60,501 nucleotides of DNA, taken from NCBI GenBank assembly GCA_033064195.1, contig JARBJD010000400.1, positions 1-60,501 of the forward strand, in the 5' to 3' direction. This DNA comes from Blattamonas nauphoetae (taxonomy: Eukaryota > Preaxostyla > Oxymonadida). The notes under the pieces were generated by a model. It made no database searches and was not told where the DNA came from. It saw only the letters and a list, made by a program, of their open reading frames with translations. The position numbers were made by a program, and so were the translations under genes. Positions 41,470-52,335 of this stretch are shown in pieces (the first letter of the stretch is position 1; each line of letters opens with the position of its first letter).

Positions 41470-44340
41470 ATGAATCCAGCCGATCGGACCATCGAATGCG
41501 AAAGATCAGTTGGGCACCACCAGAGAAGTCGCATGTCGGTGTGTATTTGTCGCATTATGTTATCCTGATGGTTTTATGTCAATTTTTTCCGGTAGTTTCT
41601 TGCGTCAATTGTAAATACTGTCTCACGCTCAACTCCAAAACCAACTCCAAAGCCGAAGCTTGATTTTCCCTCTATCGTTCCTTTCAAAGAGTTTTCAACA
41701 TCTCTTACTTCCACTATTCATCAATTTTCTTCCGAACCATGCTTGAATACAGTCAATCTGGCTGCACAATGTCATTACCTTAAAAATCGCATCGATGCGA
41801 CAACAAACAAAATTCGTCATTATTACCCGAAAAATGAGTTTAAAACAACATTTGACACTATTCCACAAACATTGCACAGCACAGTACCCTCTGCATTCTC
41901 GTTGACATCGAACTTACCAAACTCGTCATCCAACCATCAATCAACAACCAATGTTCACACTATTTTATTTGAGCGAGGGGCATCTTCACCATCTTTAGAC
42001 GAGCTCTCGCAAGATCTAGCTGACCATCCAAACTTTCTGTTCGAACCATCACTAATCACAAACATCGACTCTTATCTCTCTTCTATTGTGGCTCTTCTTG
42101 ATGAAAAGGCGCCTGATGCAAAAATCTTGATCAATATTCAATCTGAGCAACTCAAAGCACGAGAGCACGAAGAATCTCTTGAACGACAGCGCCTCACCAG
42201 TCTCGAGACCGAAATCTCCGAAAAGAAACGAAAACATGAAGAGTTTCTTGCTTCATTTCAACAGCTTTTGGCTTCTGACAACAAAGTGGTTCCAAAACAG
42301 GAGACTCGAAAAGTTACAACCACAGCATCGATCAACAGATCAATGGTCGATACAATTGTTGAAGAAGATGAGGAAGAGATCCAACGAAGGAGGGAAGAAC
42401 GAGAAAGAAGGAAGAAAGAACGAGCTGAAGAAAAAGCCCGTCGAAAAGAGCAAAAAATGAGAGAAGACCAAGAAAAAGAACGAATCAGGTTGGAAATCGA
42501 AGAAAAAGAGAGACAAGAAGCAGAAGCAAGAAATTCTGAAAAGAATACAACACCATTAGCAGAAAAGTCTGATGTTAGACCAACTGAATCCGAAGTGTCG
42601 ACAATTCATCCGGTCACCTCCTCACACTCAATCCGCCGCTCTTCAGAAACGATTGAAGGACCATTCTACACACCCAGACGTTTATCTGACTCCCTTTCGA
42701 AGACAGAAGATCGTCCTCGTGGGTCCTCCGAAGTATGGAAGCAATCGGAACATCTCACACCAACGAAACTGACAGAGAGGCCACGCTCGAATAAGTTCAC
42801 TGCAATCCGTTCCGAGTTTGAAGATGATAATTTAACGACTGACGACGAATTTATATCACATTTGAAGAAGAATGAGAACAGGAGGAGACCTCGTCGTCAA
42901 CAAGTCACAAACTCGAGATTTCACGCAAGAGGATCGCGAGACACACCACTTTTGGATGATATTCAACAACTTATTGAGTCTGTGGATAGATGGTGGAAAG
43001 AAGACGGAGATGGGAGGCCAGGCGTGTGGATCCCACAATCCCAACAATTATTCGAACAGCTGGAAGAAAAAAGCTCAAATTTTGATGATAATTCGGAAAC
43101 TGAAGAAAGGAAACGACAAGGCTTTCGTCAAAATTATGTAAAACTTCTTAATCTTCACGAAATTCGTCACGTTACTCATCCACCCAAAAGCGAAACCAAA
43201 GAACTATCCACAGAACCCAGAAACCACAAAACAACGCCCGATTTCATTGTCAAACCCGATCTGAGGGATTTGGAGATGATGAAAGCGCACAGAGACTCCG
43301 ACGACAACCCTTATTCTAATCTTAACGACCAGTATGTGTCGAACTCAACAAACATCTTGTGGTCCAATCCATTCATGCAATCGGAAGAACTGTACCAAGC
43401 CAGAAGGAGCATTCGGAAAGCGAAATACACTCAGAACAGAGAAGATCGAAGGGAGCGGATTGAGAGGAGAAGTGAAGGGATGAGACGAGGGAGATCAAGA
43501 ACAACAATCACCAGTCAGGAATGGCTGGAGAGAAACGAAGACATTTCCGAATTCAAAACATGGAGTGCTTGTGAACAGAAAATGTTAGAAGTATCACAAT
43601 CAACACATCTTCAAATCTCTCCATCACAATCACCAAGCCCCAACCCCGACAAGCACCGTGGTGTGAATATTGTCGATAAACTCAAATGGAAGCATCAGAA
43701 AAGAGGGGATGACCCGAAAGATGTGAAGCCACAGAAAGTTATCAAACTGAACCGAGCAGAAGTGGGTCAGAAGGAAGTGTTGGGATCGATGCAGGACGTG
43801 AGGGAGTTGGGATCAAGTCAGAATCGACGGAGCGGGCAATGGAAGAGAGAGGACATCGACAACTCCATTTCTTTTGGTCTTTTCGAAAACACCCCACGAA
43901 AGTCGAACAAAACAGCCACACCAGACACCTCTCTCCCAACCGAGTCCCGAAAGCTCAGTGTGTCCTCCCCCGTCTATTCGGACAGGAGAGAGACAGCAAA
44001 TGTGAGGCAGCCTGTGAACGTCACGCAGGAACAGTCTGTCATCCCAGGAACTTCTTCAGTGACGTACGACCCACTCCGATCTGTGGCGAAACAGCCACAG
44101 AACATTTCAGTATCTCACCCATCCATCTCCCCGTCACAGCATGCTCTTCCCTCACCGTCCCATTCTTCACATCCTCTCCAGTCACACGCTCCCAATTCTC
44201 TTTCCGTCTCTTCCCATCCTCTCACACAGCCACCTTCCTCAGTCATGTTCCTCTCGCCAAATCCAACTCAGAGTGCTGAACCCTCATTTATTTCGCAATT
44301 CATGCAGGAACACATAGAGTCAGAGACACGGCGGAAGTGA
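41470..44340 (+). CDS. Coiled-coil protein, unknown (about 937 aa, two exons)
   Basis: A proposed exon 1 (41470-41538, 23 residues from an ATG) joins in frame to exon 2 (41596-44340) across a 57-bp intron starting GTGTGTATTT and ending CCGGTAG. Exon 2 is open back to 41596 with Pro/Lys-rich coding-like sequence and no ATG near its 5' end, which is why an upstream exon is invoked. The central part (about residues 215-340) is a strong charged coiled coil (RREERERRKKERAEEKARRK). The rest is Ser/Pro-rich and disordered, with a short ordered part near TPLLDDIQQLIESVDRWWKE. No family recognised. A cytoskeletal or scaffold role is only inferred from the coiled coil. Confidence 0.65.
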
Positions 44341-44849
44341 ATTTCTTGAGAGAACCTTGCTTTTTAAGGGGGAAGAATGGGTTCTTTTCAACACGACCAA
44401 TTCCCTCGTTATCATACATGATTTTGAGAGTCTAATGTAAAACATTTCATCATTCTTCTATGTTAAATCTGTTATGGTATTTTTCAAAGTTATGAGTCCT
44501 TCTCATAAGGTGGGATCGATGGTGTGTCTCTTTTTTCCGAGTTATCTGAATCCCCGGATGACGCTTCGCTATCTGCATCTCCGATCATTCGTACAACATA
44601 TATTGTCAGAATCTCCCTCAATTATGAAAACGATGAAGGATACAGAGGAATTTAGATGGAATGTTCATCCCATAATATTGTTTTGTTTGCCAGGTCATGA
44701 AATAAAACTGAAAAAATGTCATTGGAATTGTAACGATCAACTTTGTTCGTTGTTAAAATCTCTTCACCAAGAAGAATAAATGGAAATAACACAAAATTAT
44801 GAATTATGATTTTTGTTTGGCGGATGGCTTTCTGGTGCTTTTTACGTAT
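44341..44849. other. Intergenic, no supported gene
   Basis: AT-rich, short frames only. Separates the coiled-coil gene from the bacterial-like Ogt gene; nothing recognised. Confidence 0.4.
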
Positions 44850-45335
44850 TTAAGCTTCCAATTCGAGTAGCTGGCGCTTCAACGGCAGGCCGCCCCGAAA
44901 GCCGCCCAAGGAACCATCCTTGCGCACAACCCGATGGCAAGGAATGACCAGCATGAGGGGATTTTTGCCCACAGCACTGGCAACAGCCCGAACCGCTGTT
45001 GGTTGGCCAACTGCCTGAGCCAACTGACTATAATCCCACGTGTGGCCATATGGAATCGTTTGAAGAGTTTCCCACACCTGGCGATGCAAATCCGTCCCCT
45101 TGTGGATGACCAGTGGGATATCAACTGTTTTGGTCTGACCACTCAAATAACTAACTAAAGCATCCGCCGCTGCCTGCACCGTTGCCTGATTAGATTGTAA
45201 ATACGCTTGGGGAAAGAACTCGCGAACTTCATTCAAGTCAGCATTGGGCGAGCCAACAAACGCGAGCCCAGCCGCTGTCCCAGCGAGGTAGAAATGAAGC
45301 TGCTGAAATGCAAATTCACCATAATCGAGTTGCAT
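44850..45335 (-). CDS. ogt: Methylated-DNA--protein-cysteine methyltransferase
   Basis: A 161-residue suicide DNA-repair protein that transfers the methyl group from O6-methylguanine to its own cysteine. The N-terminal ribonuclease-like half is followed by the helix-turn-helix part: VWETLQTIPYGHTWDYSQLA, TAVRAVASAVGKNP (the arginine-finger region) and the active site VIPCHRVVRKDGSLGGFRGG with acceptor Cys133. The length equals bacterial Ogt. The gene has no intron and is visibly richer in GC than both flanks, with a codon style recalling Lactobacillales-like bacteria. This suggests lateral transfer into the protist, or a bacterial read in the assembly. Start: the ATG at 45335 (MQLDYG). Confidence 0.93.
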   Translation of the reverse strand: MQLDYGEFAFQQLHFYLAGTAAGLAFVGSPNADLNEVREFFPQAYLQSNQATVQAAADALVSYLSGQTKTVDIPLVIHKGTDLHRQVWETLQTIPYGHTWDYSQLAQAVGQPTAVRAVASAVGKNPLMLVIPCHRVVRKDGSLGGFRGGLPLKRQLLELEA

Positions 45336-45567
45336 GTCTTACCTTCCTTTTGCAGTGAGTATTGCTGGAAGTGATGCAGAAAGTATGGACCACGGGAGAT
45401 GTTGTCCATTGATTCGCACTCCTGTCACGATATCACACTTCTTTAATTAGAAATAGCCGTATTTTTGAATTCAAGACAGGCAGACTTATTATACAGTCCT
45501 TTGTTTTGATCGAAACCAATCAATTTAGGTTTTGATTGTCACAGAAGTCATCATACCGAGACAAGTC

Positions 45568-46621
45568 ATGAATTTATCTCAATTCTCTCTTATTCCAATA
45601 CGCTACCTCATTGAGACCAACAAACAGGCATTCCCGGAAGTATTTCTCTTCGATGTCTCAACCGGTCCTGACCTGTCAGATGCGGCCGCCAGTATTTGCA
45701 GTGATTACGGTTGGTCTCATGACACGTGCATAGCTCTTGCTGAAGCCTTTGGAGCGATTCGAAAAATCTATTCTGACCTCTATTCCAGATTCAACACAGA
45801 TTATCCACTTGGTGAAATGACCACACTGGAGGTATATTCCCCTCTTTCTTCATCTACCTTTGTAATTTATAGCTTGCTGTCCCTTTGGGATCTCGTCTTT
45901 TTGTCGATAGAGTGAAATACCTTCGCGGTTCAGGAACAACGTGGGTTCAAGACTACGCAGCGTATGTTTTCAATTTGTCTCAACTTTTATTCATTCTGTG
46001 CAGTATGTTATGTGCTGAACTATCTGTTTTGGGAAAAGATGCAATTGCCATCGCTGCAACCCTCATCGATCTTGTTTGCTGTCATTTGTGTTCATTTTCA
46101 AAGATTTATGAGTGCGAGGCAAACTTGCAGTTTGAACATGCTGGAATGACACATCCAACATCTGATGAAACAGACTTTCCTCGTTTTGAATCGATTTATG
46201 TTCCACGCGTTGATCATGCCACAGAAAAGTCTCGTGCGCTCCTGCTGTATGCTTTTCGTTCCTACCATCACAGACTTTCCTTTCTCTCTTTTCTTTACGC
46301 AGAAAATTGAGAGCCTCATCCTCAAAGAAAGGAAAAGTTATTCCTCCAGAGCTGGGGCTGGGTTCGTTTGCGGTCGTCTCCATTGTTCATCGCTCATCGG
46401 AACAAGTGAAACCGCACTGGGAGCAGAAAGGAACTCCCATTTCTGTCACTTTTCTTGGCTTCGTTCCGTCAGCAACTCATATCTTGGGAAGGCGACCATT
46501 CAAGCCAATCCCAGGCATCTCCTCTGCAGACTTTGCAGATTATCAGTTGGTTACATCCCTCATTGCACGTCGTCCTTCGGCTATGTTTGAAGACAACAAT
46601 GATCATTCAGACCCAGAATAG
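45568..46621 (+). CDS. Conserved-looking unknown protein, four exons (304 aa)
   Basis: Four exons join in frame: 45568-45831, 45873-45961, 46004-46246, 46303-46621 (915 bases, 304 residues). The introns are 41, 42 and 56 bp, each starting GTAT and ending AG. Without splicing the frame is broken, and with splicing it is continuous, which supports the model. The protein is globular: helical N-terminal part (DLSDAAASICSDYGW), VPLGSRLFVDRVKYL and DYAAMLCAELSVLGKDAIAI in the middle, a Cys-rich CCHLCSFSKIYEC segment, then VDHATEKSRALLL and a C-terminal FKPIPGISSADFADYQLV. No signal peptide or clear membrane helix. I do not recognise the family. The start is the first ATG in frame. Confidence 0.7.
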
Positions 46622-47091
46622 GCACTGATCCTGCAACAACAACTGATTTTTCGATCGTACATCATCACAGCATCGCTTTTGGTCAATCTCATTTCCGAGC
46701 AGGACAGATTGGGTCAGAATATTGATGACTAGCATAATCCTCCTCACACAATCATCATTTTGACGAGTACTACTTCCCCATAAGAACATTCCTCTTCTTT
46801 TCTTCGAAGTATTCCGGTTTGATGTTTCACATTCGACTTTTTCCTGCCGCTATGTACCAGCCAAGCAGTTTTTCTGGCTTCCTTCGTGCAAGTGAGTGGT
46901 TTTCGACTGGAATTTCGGGTGAGGCAAGTTATGGGTACATGTTTCATCCTCAACAAAGAGGAAAATAGTCGTCTATGATGAATTATTTGTGGTTGAGAGT
47001 TCTTAATCTCGAATTGATAAACAAAACTTCAATATTGTAATGTTTTGAGTCGTAATTTGAGAGAGACAAGAATGTGATAAAACAATAATGG
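46622..47091. other. Intergenic, no supported gene
   Basis: About 470 bases after the four-exon gene. No recognised feature until the left duplication of the MITE at 47082-47091. Confidence 0.4.
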
Positions 47092-47572
47092 GCACGAGTG
47101 GACTTTCTGGGCCAAAGGTGATCGAGGGGTGTTGTGACTTTAGTGTTCAACTAGGCTATTCTCTCGTAATAATGTGACAGATAAAGTTGAAAATCCGTAT
47201 TCGTTTTGAAATAGTGTGCACAGTGTCGAGATCGTCTCAGAGGATGTGATGATCATTCGATCATGTTTGATGAGGTCGATCGGCGAACTATATCTCTTCA
47301 TCTTTACGCTTTCTTGAATCATTTCAACATTATGACTGGTATTTTGAGATTTTTTTTCAAAACATTGCGATTGATCATGATTTATCGTGAAGTGAAAGTG
47401 TACGGCAGTTCTCCCTTCAAGACACCAATTTTTAGGTAGTGAACGTGCGGCGCGTTTGGCCTAGCGGTAGCCAACCCCTCTGTCGACTGTTGTGCTCGGG
47501 GTTCGACTCCCGCCGAGCACAACTTTTTTGCCACTACTTAGAGTTTTTTGGCCCAGAAAGTCCACCCTTGCC
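47092..47572. mobile_element. 481-bp MITE, Mutator-like by its 10-bp duplication
   Basis: Perfect 10-bp direct repeats ACAATAATGG at 47082-47091 and 47573-47582 flank a 481-bp unit. Its ends are inverted: GTGGACTTTCTGGGCCAAA at about 47097-47115 and its reverse complement at about 47549-47567, extended outwards by an imperfect GGCA. No transposase frame. A 9-10-bp duplication is characteristic of Mutator-like elements. A tRNA-like sequence lies inside near the right end. Confidence 0.8.
47448..47529 (+). ncRNA. tRNA-like Pol III sequence inside the MITE
   Basis: An A box (TGGCCTAGCGG) and a perfect B box (GGTTCGACTCC) are correctly ordered about 35 bases apart and followed by a T6 run that could end Pol III transcription. 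The normal acceptor stem is absent. Instead TTGTGCTCGG and CCGAGCACAA form a long hairpin around the B box. So it is a tRNA-derived or tRNA-mimicking RNA rather than a working tRNA. Confidence 0.4.
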
Positions 47573-47582
47573 ACAATAATGG

Positions 47583-48089
47583 ACTCATTTTTCATGATCG
47601 TCAAGAAACAAGCAAAAGAACTCAATCAATCTCGCTTCCGAGGAAGGTATGGAGAGATTGGCGGGCACGAGTGGGGATTGAACCTTAAAGAAGTCGTAAT
47701 AAACAAGAAATTAGGAGAAAGAGTTGAATGTGAGAATGGACGATTTGCGAAATGGTTCGATCATTTCGAAATGGATTGCATTTCGAAATACATCTCCTCA
47801 TTTCGAAATACATTCATTTATTTCAAAAGACAATATTTTAAAGGGATAGTGAAGTCGAGGAAATCAAAAAAGGAAGGGAAGAGGAATTGAACAACAAAAG
47901 TGACTGATTTGACGAGTTATTGAGGGTCTACTTGAACAGGTCCACGTCTCTGAAGATCGAGAGCGATTTCTGCTTGGAATATCTCTTCTTCGACTCCTTC
48001 ATCTTGTCTTGTGAGAGGGTGGAGGGTAATGTGGTGATTTGTGAGAAGGACGCAAGTAGTGGTATAAGCGAAAAGGGAACCAAACTGGC
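47583..48089. other. Intergenic, no supported gene
   Basis: Sequence between the MITE and locus B. Contains repeated ATTTCGAAAT-type palindromes near 47760-47815. The open frame across 47492-47890 includes the MITE end and is not a gene. Confidence 0.4.
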
Positions 48090-48321
48090 ATAAGTGATAC
48101 TCCTAGGAGAATTGGAACGAGAAATCAATTTGAATCTCAGAGCCAATTGATTTTTTTTAATATGACTCATTCTAATTTCCATCTCACTTACTACTGAAAA
48201 TATTGACATTTCAGAGTAGTCAATATTTTGCCGTAAATTCGAAAATAAAGGCGAAAAACGGACCTCTTGAAAAGTGTCTTTTTTGAAGCTTTTTTTGAGT
48301 ACTTTTAGAAAACAACGTCGA

Positions 48322-48359
48322 TTTCTTTTTTTATTCAATTTTTTAATTTGTATAAAATG
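48322..48359 (+). promoter_or_regulatory. Late-type T-rich/ATAAAATG promoter
   Basis: Two T-rich tracts (TTCTTTTTTTATTC, TTTTTTAATTTG) then TATAAAATG at the start codon 48357. Conserved with the leader at 18883-18930. Confidence 0.5.
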
Positions 48360-48950
48360 AGCAGCGTCTTGACACCAACACAACTCCTAGAAATTCTCGA
48401 GAAAGATAATTTGATCATGAAATCACCTCCAACTCTCAATCGACAAGGAACAACTTATCTCACTGGAAGCACTTTCGAATACTATCTCGAAGAGAAACCA
48501 GATGAAACTTATCAAGTGTACGTCAATAGTTTCGTCAAAGGATACAGACCACATCTGAATCGTCAGAAATATCTTCGACCAGCAAATCGTTGCACAAAAG
48601 AGAAGCTTATTGAATCAATGAAAAATGAGAATTGTGAACTCATTTCTGAATACACTCATTCAAGTACTCCAGTCACATATCGACACGAAGGAATCGAATG
48701 GATAGTGATCCCATCAAAATGGATGAAAGGATTCAGAACTCATCAGAACAAACGAAAACGATACACACAGTCGTTTGTTGAAAATGAATTGAAAAAAGAG
48801 AATTGTGAACTCATTGGAACATACACAAAGGTACTTGAGCCATTCAAATATCGCGATTTACGAACAAAGAATGAGTATTTCGTTCGATTGGATAATTGGT
48901 TGTATTTTGGAGATCGTCCTCACTTGAGAAAGTACCATGAAAGGTCTTGA
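48357..48950 (+). CDS. Repeat-domain protein (Cys-less treble-clef-like), full member
   Basis: About 197 residues, the longest member of a family with five loci in the window (10941, 14106, 48357, 50657, 54291). It carries three tandem repeats of about 45 residues: an N-terminal diverged one (GSTFEYYLEEKPDETYQVYV, KGYRPHLNRQ), a clear one (NCELISEYTHSSTPVTYRHE, GIEWIVIPSKWMKGFRTH) and a third (NCELIGTYTKVLEPFKYRDL, WLYFGDRPHLRKY). Unit pattern: C-E-L-x-x-E-Y, P-V-x-Y, E-W-x-V-x-P, W-x-x-G-x-R-P-H. The spacing resembles treble-clef zinc repeats common in giant-virus and homing-endonuclease-linked proteins, with CPxC positions replaced by RPH. Function unknown; nucleic-acid binding is inferred. 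Confidence 0.65.
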   Translation: MSSVLTPTQLLEILEKDNLIMKSPPTLNRQGTTYLTGSTFEYYLEEKPDETYQVYVNSFVKGYRPHLNRQKYLRPANRCTKEKLIESMKNENCELISEYTHSSTPVTYRHEGIEWIVIPSKWMKGFRTHQNKRKRYTQSFVENELKKENCELIGTYTKVLEPFKYRDLRTKNEYFVRLDNWLYFGDRPHLRKYHERS

Positions 48951-50622
48951 AGATACTGAAAATCTATTTTTGACCACAAATCAATGAAATCCAACAATTG
49001 AACCATTTCGAAAAATTCTGAAAAAATTTCTAAAATCTCGGGGACACTGTCGGTCATCGATCAAAAGAGGTTTGATCAAAATCGGTTGAGAATTCGTGGA
49101 GTGACGTACCGAACTTTGGTCCAAAAAGTGACGAAAAAGTCGATGTTCGGATTTCGCCACTATGAACACCTTTATGTCTCAAATTGTGTTCAAACACGTT
49201 CTAAAATTACGAAATTGATTTTGAAAGGTGAAATTTTCGGAAAAAAGCACTTTTGAAAAAAAAGTTTGATCCGACCCCACAACATATTTTGAAAATGACA
49301 AAATTTTTAAGGAGGAGAAAGTGACGTCTCGCTCTTCTCCTACACGTCACTTTTCGCCCTCTGATGGTCTCAAAACATGTCAAATCGATAGTTGACAGGT
49401 ATTCACGTCATTCGGTTCTGACGATCCTCGACACACGATCGTTTTCACAATTTTTTGTCAATTTTCATTTCTCATTGATTTCACGTCAACCACTTCACAA
49501 TCGCACTCAAGCGACGCTTTTTTGAGAATTCTGGTTGTACATCACCTATAGTTCGCTCTGGAGGGTCGGTTTTTCGATCACACTTGTGACGACACATTTG
49601 CACCAACATTTTGACACTATGGATTTTTTAATCTGGATTTCGTCACAAATCCTTCTTTCTCGCGGTATGAGTAAGGTGTGCTCAAATTTTGAGGAGATTT
49701 TGTCGGATAGTTCTCCCATAAAGTCACTTTTTCATGTTTTCACTTCTCAACTTTTGACCGTTTTTGTCACTTCAAAACCGACTGTAGTCCCATTCATTTT
49801 ATCACTTTTGCTCCCCATTTCACATATGATCTGTTCATCATTCCTCTTCGTTTTGCTCATATCACTTCCATTTTGTGGGCCGTTCTCACTTCACTAGCAC
49901 ATCATTTTAGTCAACTTTTCATCACTTTTTTCACAAAAACAGAGTAAAAGAAAGCGAAAGAAGCAACAATGAAGCGGGCAAGAATGAAAATGAGAGGGAA
50001 ATTGACGAACGTGAAAAGGGTGTGAAATGTGACTCCAATAGTGAAAATCAGGTCTGTGTTCCGGTTTTTCTCTCTTAAAAACAACAAAAATGATTCAAAA
50101 ATGTATGTGAAATGTTGGTTTTTCCGGAAAAATACCGAGAACTGAAGTGAGCCGTTGAATGGCGGATCTCTGCAAAAGTTCGGAAAATCCAGTAAACGAG
50201 AATTAGTGTGTTGAATTGGAGAAAAAGTTTAGTTGAAAGAAACATGAATGAAGTGATTAAAAAGGATAAACAAGGAAAAAACGAAGACGGAAGTGAGGTC
50301 AAAAATGAAACAATAATGAGTGAGAAACAAGTGACAATTCAATCAAAAACGAGTTAAACAGAGCTGAAAAAAGAAGAAAAGGAGAGTGACATACTCGTTT
50401 TTCCATAAAAGTGCAGAGATCCACGACCGATCCTGAAACCTCGAATATCTCTGTAAAAGTTCGGAAAAAGGAAAAAACGGAGCATACCACGATGATCCTG
50501 AGCACCGGAAGAATCTGAAACGCGAAGAATCGGAACGAAACAAACACTCTTGAGAAATGAGTGATCGAACCCATTGATCCTCGATTTCAGCGAAAAATCC
50601 AAAACTGAGAAAACAACGAAAG
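48951..50622. other. Non-coding tract of locus B
   Basis: No supported gene. 48960-49210 matches 13740-14050 of A in inverted orientation. From 49300 to about 49920 the plus strand is pyrimidine-rich; from about 49930 to 50620 it is purine-rich. This mirrors the switch in A. The GTACC/GGTAC module array of A is not seen here. Confidence 0.5.
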
Positions 50623-50659
50623 ATTTTTTATTTTTGAATTTTTTAATTTGTATTAAATG
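50623..50659 (+). promoter_or_regulatory. Late-type T-rich/TAAATG promoter (variant)
   Basis: ATTTTTTATTTTTGAATTTT, then TTTAATTTG and TATTAAATG into the start codon 50657. Nearly identical to 11151-11184. Confidence 0.55.
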
Positions 50660-50839
50660 AATCCAACTGCGATGTACAAGGAAAGACGTCGAGTATGTTC
50701 GGAACAAGCATTAATTGAATCAATGAGAGAAGAGAACTGTTCACTAGTCTCTGAGTATGTCAGAAATAATGTGCCGGTGACGTATGTTCATGAGGGAGTT
50801 GAATGGAGAATAAAACCAAAGTTGTGGAATCAAAAATAA
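50657..50839 (+). CDS. Repeat-domain protein, short member
   Basis: A 60-residue frame, nearly identical in its first 48 residues to the gene at 10941 (NPTAMYKERRRVCSEQALIE; SLVSEYVRNNVPVTYVHEG) and ending in one repeat half (VEWRIKPKLWNQ). Convergent with the 136-aa gene 12 bases downstream. Fossil element context, so expression is uncertain. Confidence 0.5.
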   Translation: MNPTAMYKERRRVCSEQALIESMREENCSLVSEYVRNNVPVTYVHEGVEWRIKPKLWNQK

Positions 50840-50850
50840 TCTCGAACAAA

Positions 50851-51261
50851 CTAATATTCCAACATGAGGTCAACAAGAAATTCATAGTACTCTTTGGTTA
50901 TTTTTCCATTGATTGTCTCTGTTGTTTCCATCTCAATTGATTCGCCAGAACTGTCTTTGAACCAGATCTTCACTATTGATTGTCGAGTAGTTAGTTCCCA
51001 CTTCTTTCGCTTCGCAATCTGTTCGTTACAGAAAGCAACATACGAATCATTGTATGCATCAGTTTGAATCCAGTCAGCGTGAATGGTGTAATTCTGAGGA
51101 ATGTCTTTGGAGATGATTGTCGATGTACTGCCAATTTCTTCCTTCACGTGGATGAGTTTGCAGTCGAGGAAATGAATGTATTTTTGATGTCTGGAATTGG
51201 TAAAATCAGGAGGTAATTGAGCAGTGTGAGAATTCTGAATTGAGAAATAACGCTTCACCAT
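50851..51261 (-). CDS. 136-aa Polinton protein family, copy 2
   Basis: Homologue of 9623-10033 along its full length (MVKRYFSIQNSHTAQLPPDF start, IVKIWFKDSSGESIEMETTE). Same length, looks whole. T-rich tract upstream (51272-51286 read on the minus strand). Again adjacent to capsid-like gene 2. Confidence 0.65.
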   Translation of the reverse strand: MVKRYFSIQNSHTAQLPPDFTNSRHQKYIHFLDCKLIHVKEEIGSTSTIISKDIPQNYTIHADWIQTDAYNDSYVAFCNEQIAKRKKWELTTRQSIVKIWFKDSSGESIEMETTETINGKITKEYYEFLVDLMLEY

Positions 51262-51292
51262 TCTTGTTTTCTACAAAAATAAAATATCATCT

Positions 51293-52335
51293 TTAATATC
51301 CTCTCTTCACTTCTTCGTATGCTTCTTGGAGACGTCGATCAATGACATATCGTACTCGTGGTTGTCCATTTTCAATCCAGAACAACCAGTATGATGCTTG
51401 ATGTAACGCCAATATTGGTGGAGGAGGCCCTTCTGGAGTTGATGTGAAATATGGATCGAGGTCTCCTTGAATGATTGGTGATCCTCTGAAGACAATATTA
51501 ACTGATTCTGCTGTTGAAATTCCTTCTTCACCACCAGCAATTTCACTTCGATCTGTTGGAACCATGAACGTGAAACACGTAGCATCTGTTACAGCTCTTT
51601 TCCTCACTTGTTGACGATCACCTCCATCGAAGTATTTTGATAGGCGAGATAAACAAATGGAATTCTCAAACTCTTCAGTTGCAGAGCATCCAAGGAAATC
51701 ACCATTAACCATCATCATTTGATAGAACTCTGGTGAGAGTGTTGACATTGGGAAATTAGGGAAGTTGGATCCAAGCATTTCGAACAAACCAACATAATGA
51801 GGATTTCTGAAGACTGTACACTCGTTTGGTCTATCGGGGAATAAACACATGAGATTCATGAGATTGTTGAGTTTGATGCTAATGTTTGATCTCACTCCCA
51901 TTGCATTTGCTTTTGATTGAAATGATTGTGTGTCAATTCTTTCTGCTTTCAGGACATAAACAGTCTTGGAATAAGTGTTGAACAGTGATTGCTTTGTTGC
52001 ATCATTGATTTGATATCCGTAACAAATTGTTGTAGTTTTATCGACAGATGAATGAAGAACTGTATACGTTGTTGGAATATAATGAACATAGGCAGCGGTT
52101 TCCATGTCTCGATCTTCTTTTTCTAAACCACCATACTGCCAGACTTGATTTTCGATTTGCGTGAATTCCTGTGTCAAAGTTGAGAATTCTCCGTCGTGCA
52201 TGAGTGAAATTCGAGATTGACCTACTGGAACAAACATTGATGCACCCTCTTTATTATATGTATCTTGAAGTGATTTGCGAATAACAGTTGAAGGTCGAAT
52301 TGGACAATACACAAGTGAATCAGTTGTCAGATGAG
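51293..52335 (-). pseudogene. Capsid-like protein 2, partial fossil copy
   Basis: Matches the C-terminal two thirds of 7900-9582, from HLTTDSLVYCPIR through SNISIKLNNLMNLMCLFP to NGQPRVRYVIDRR. The element sequence stops at about 52335 and unrelated repeat-rich DNA follows. Partial copy. Confidence 0.75.

Noticed and set aside
28003-44340. Alternative genetic code (stop codons read as glutamine, as in some oxymonads)
   Set aside because: Host genes are long frames without internal TAA, TAG or TGA and end with these codons at expected C-termini. The standard code fits.
47492-47890. 132-residue open frame as a gene
   Set aside because: It starts inside the tRNA-like sequence, runs through the MITE end and duplication, and has no coding character.
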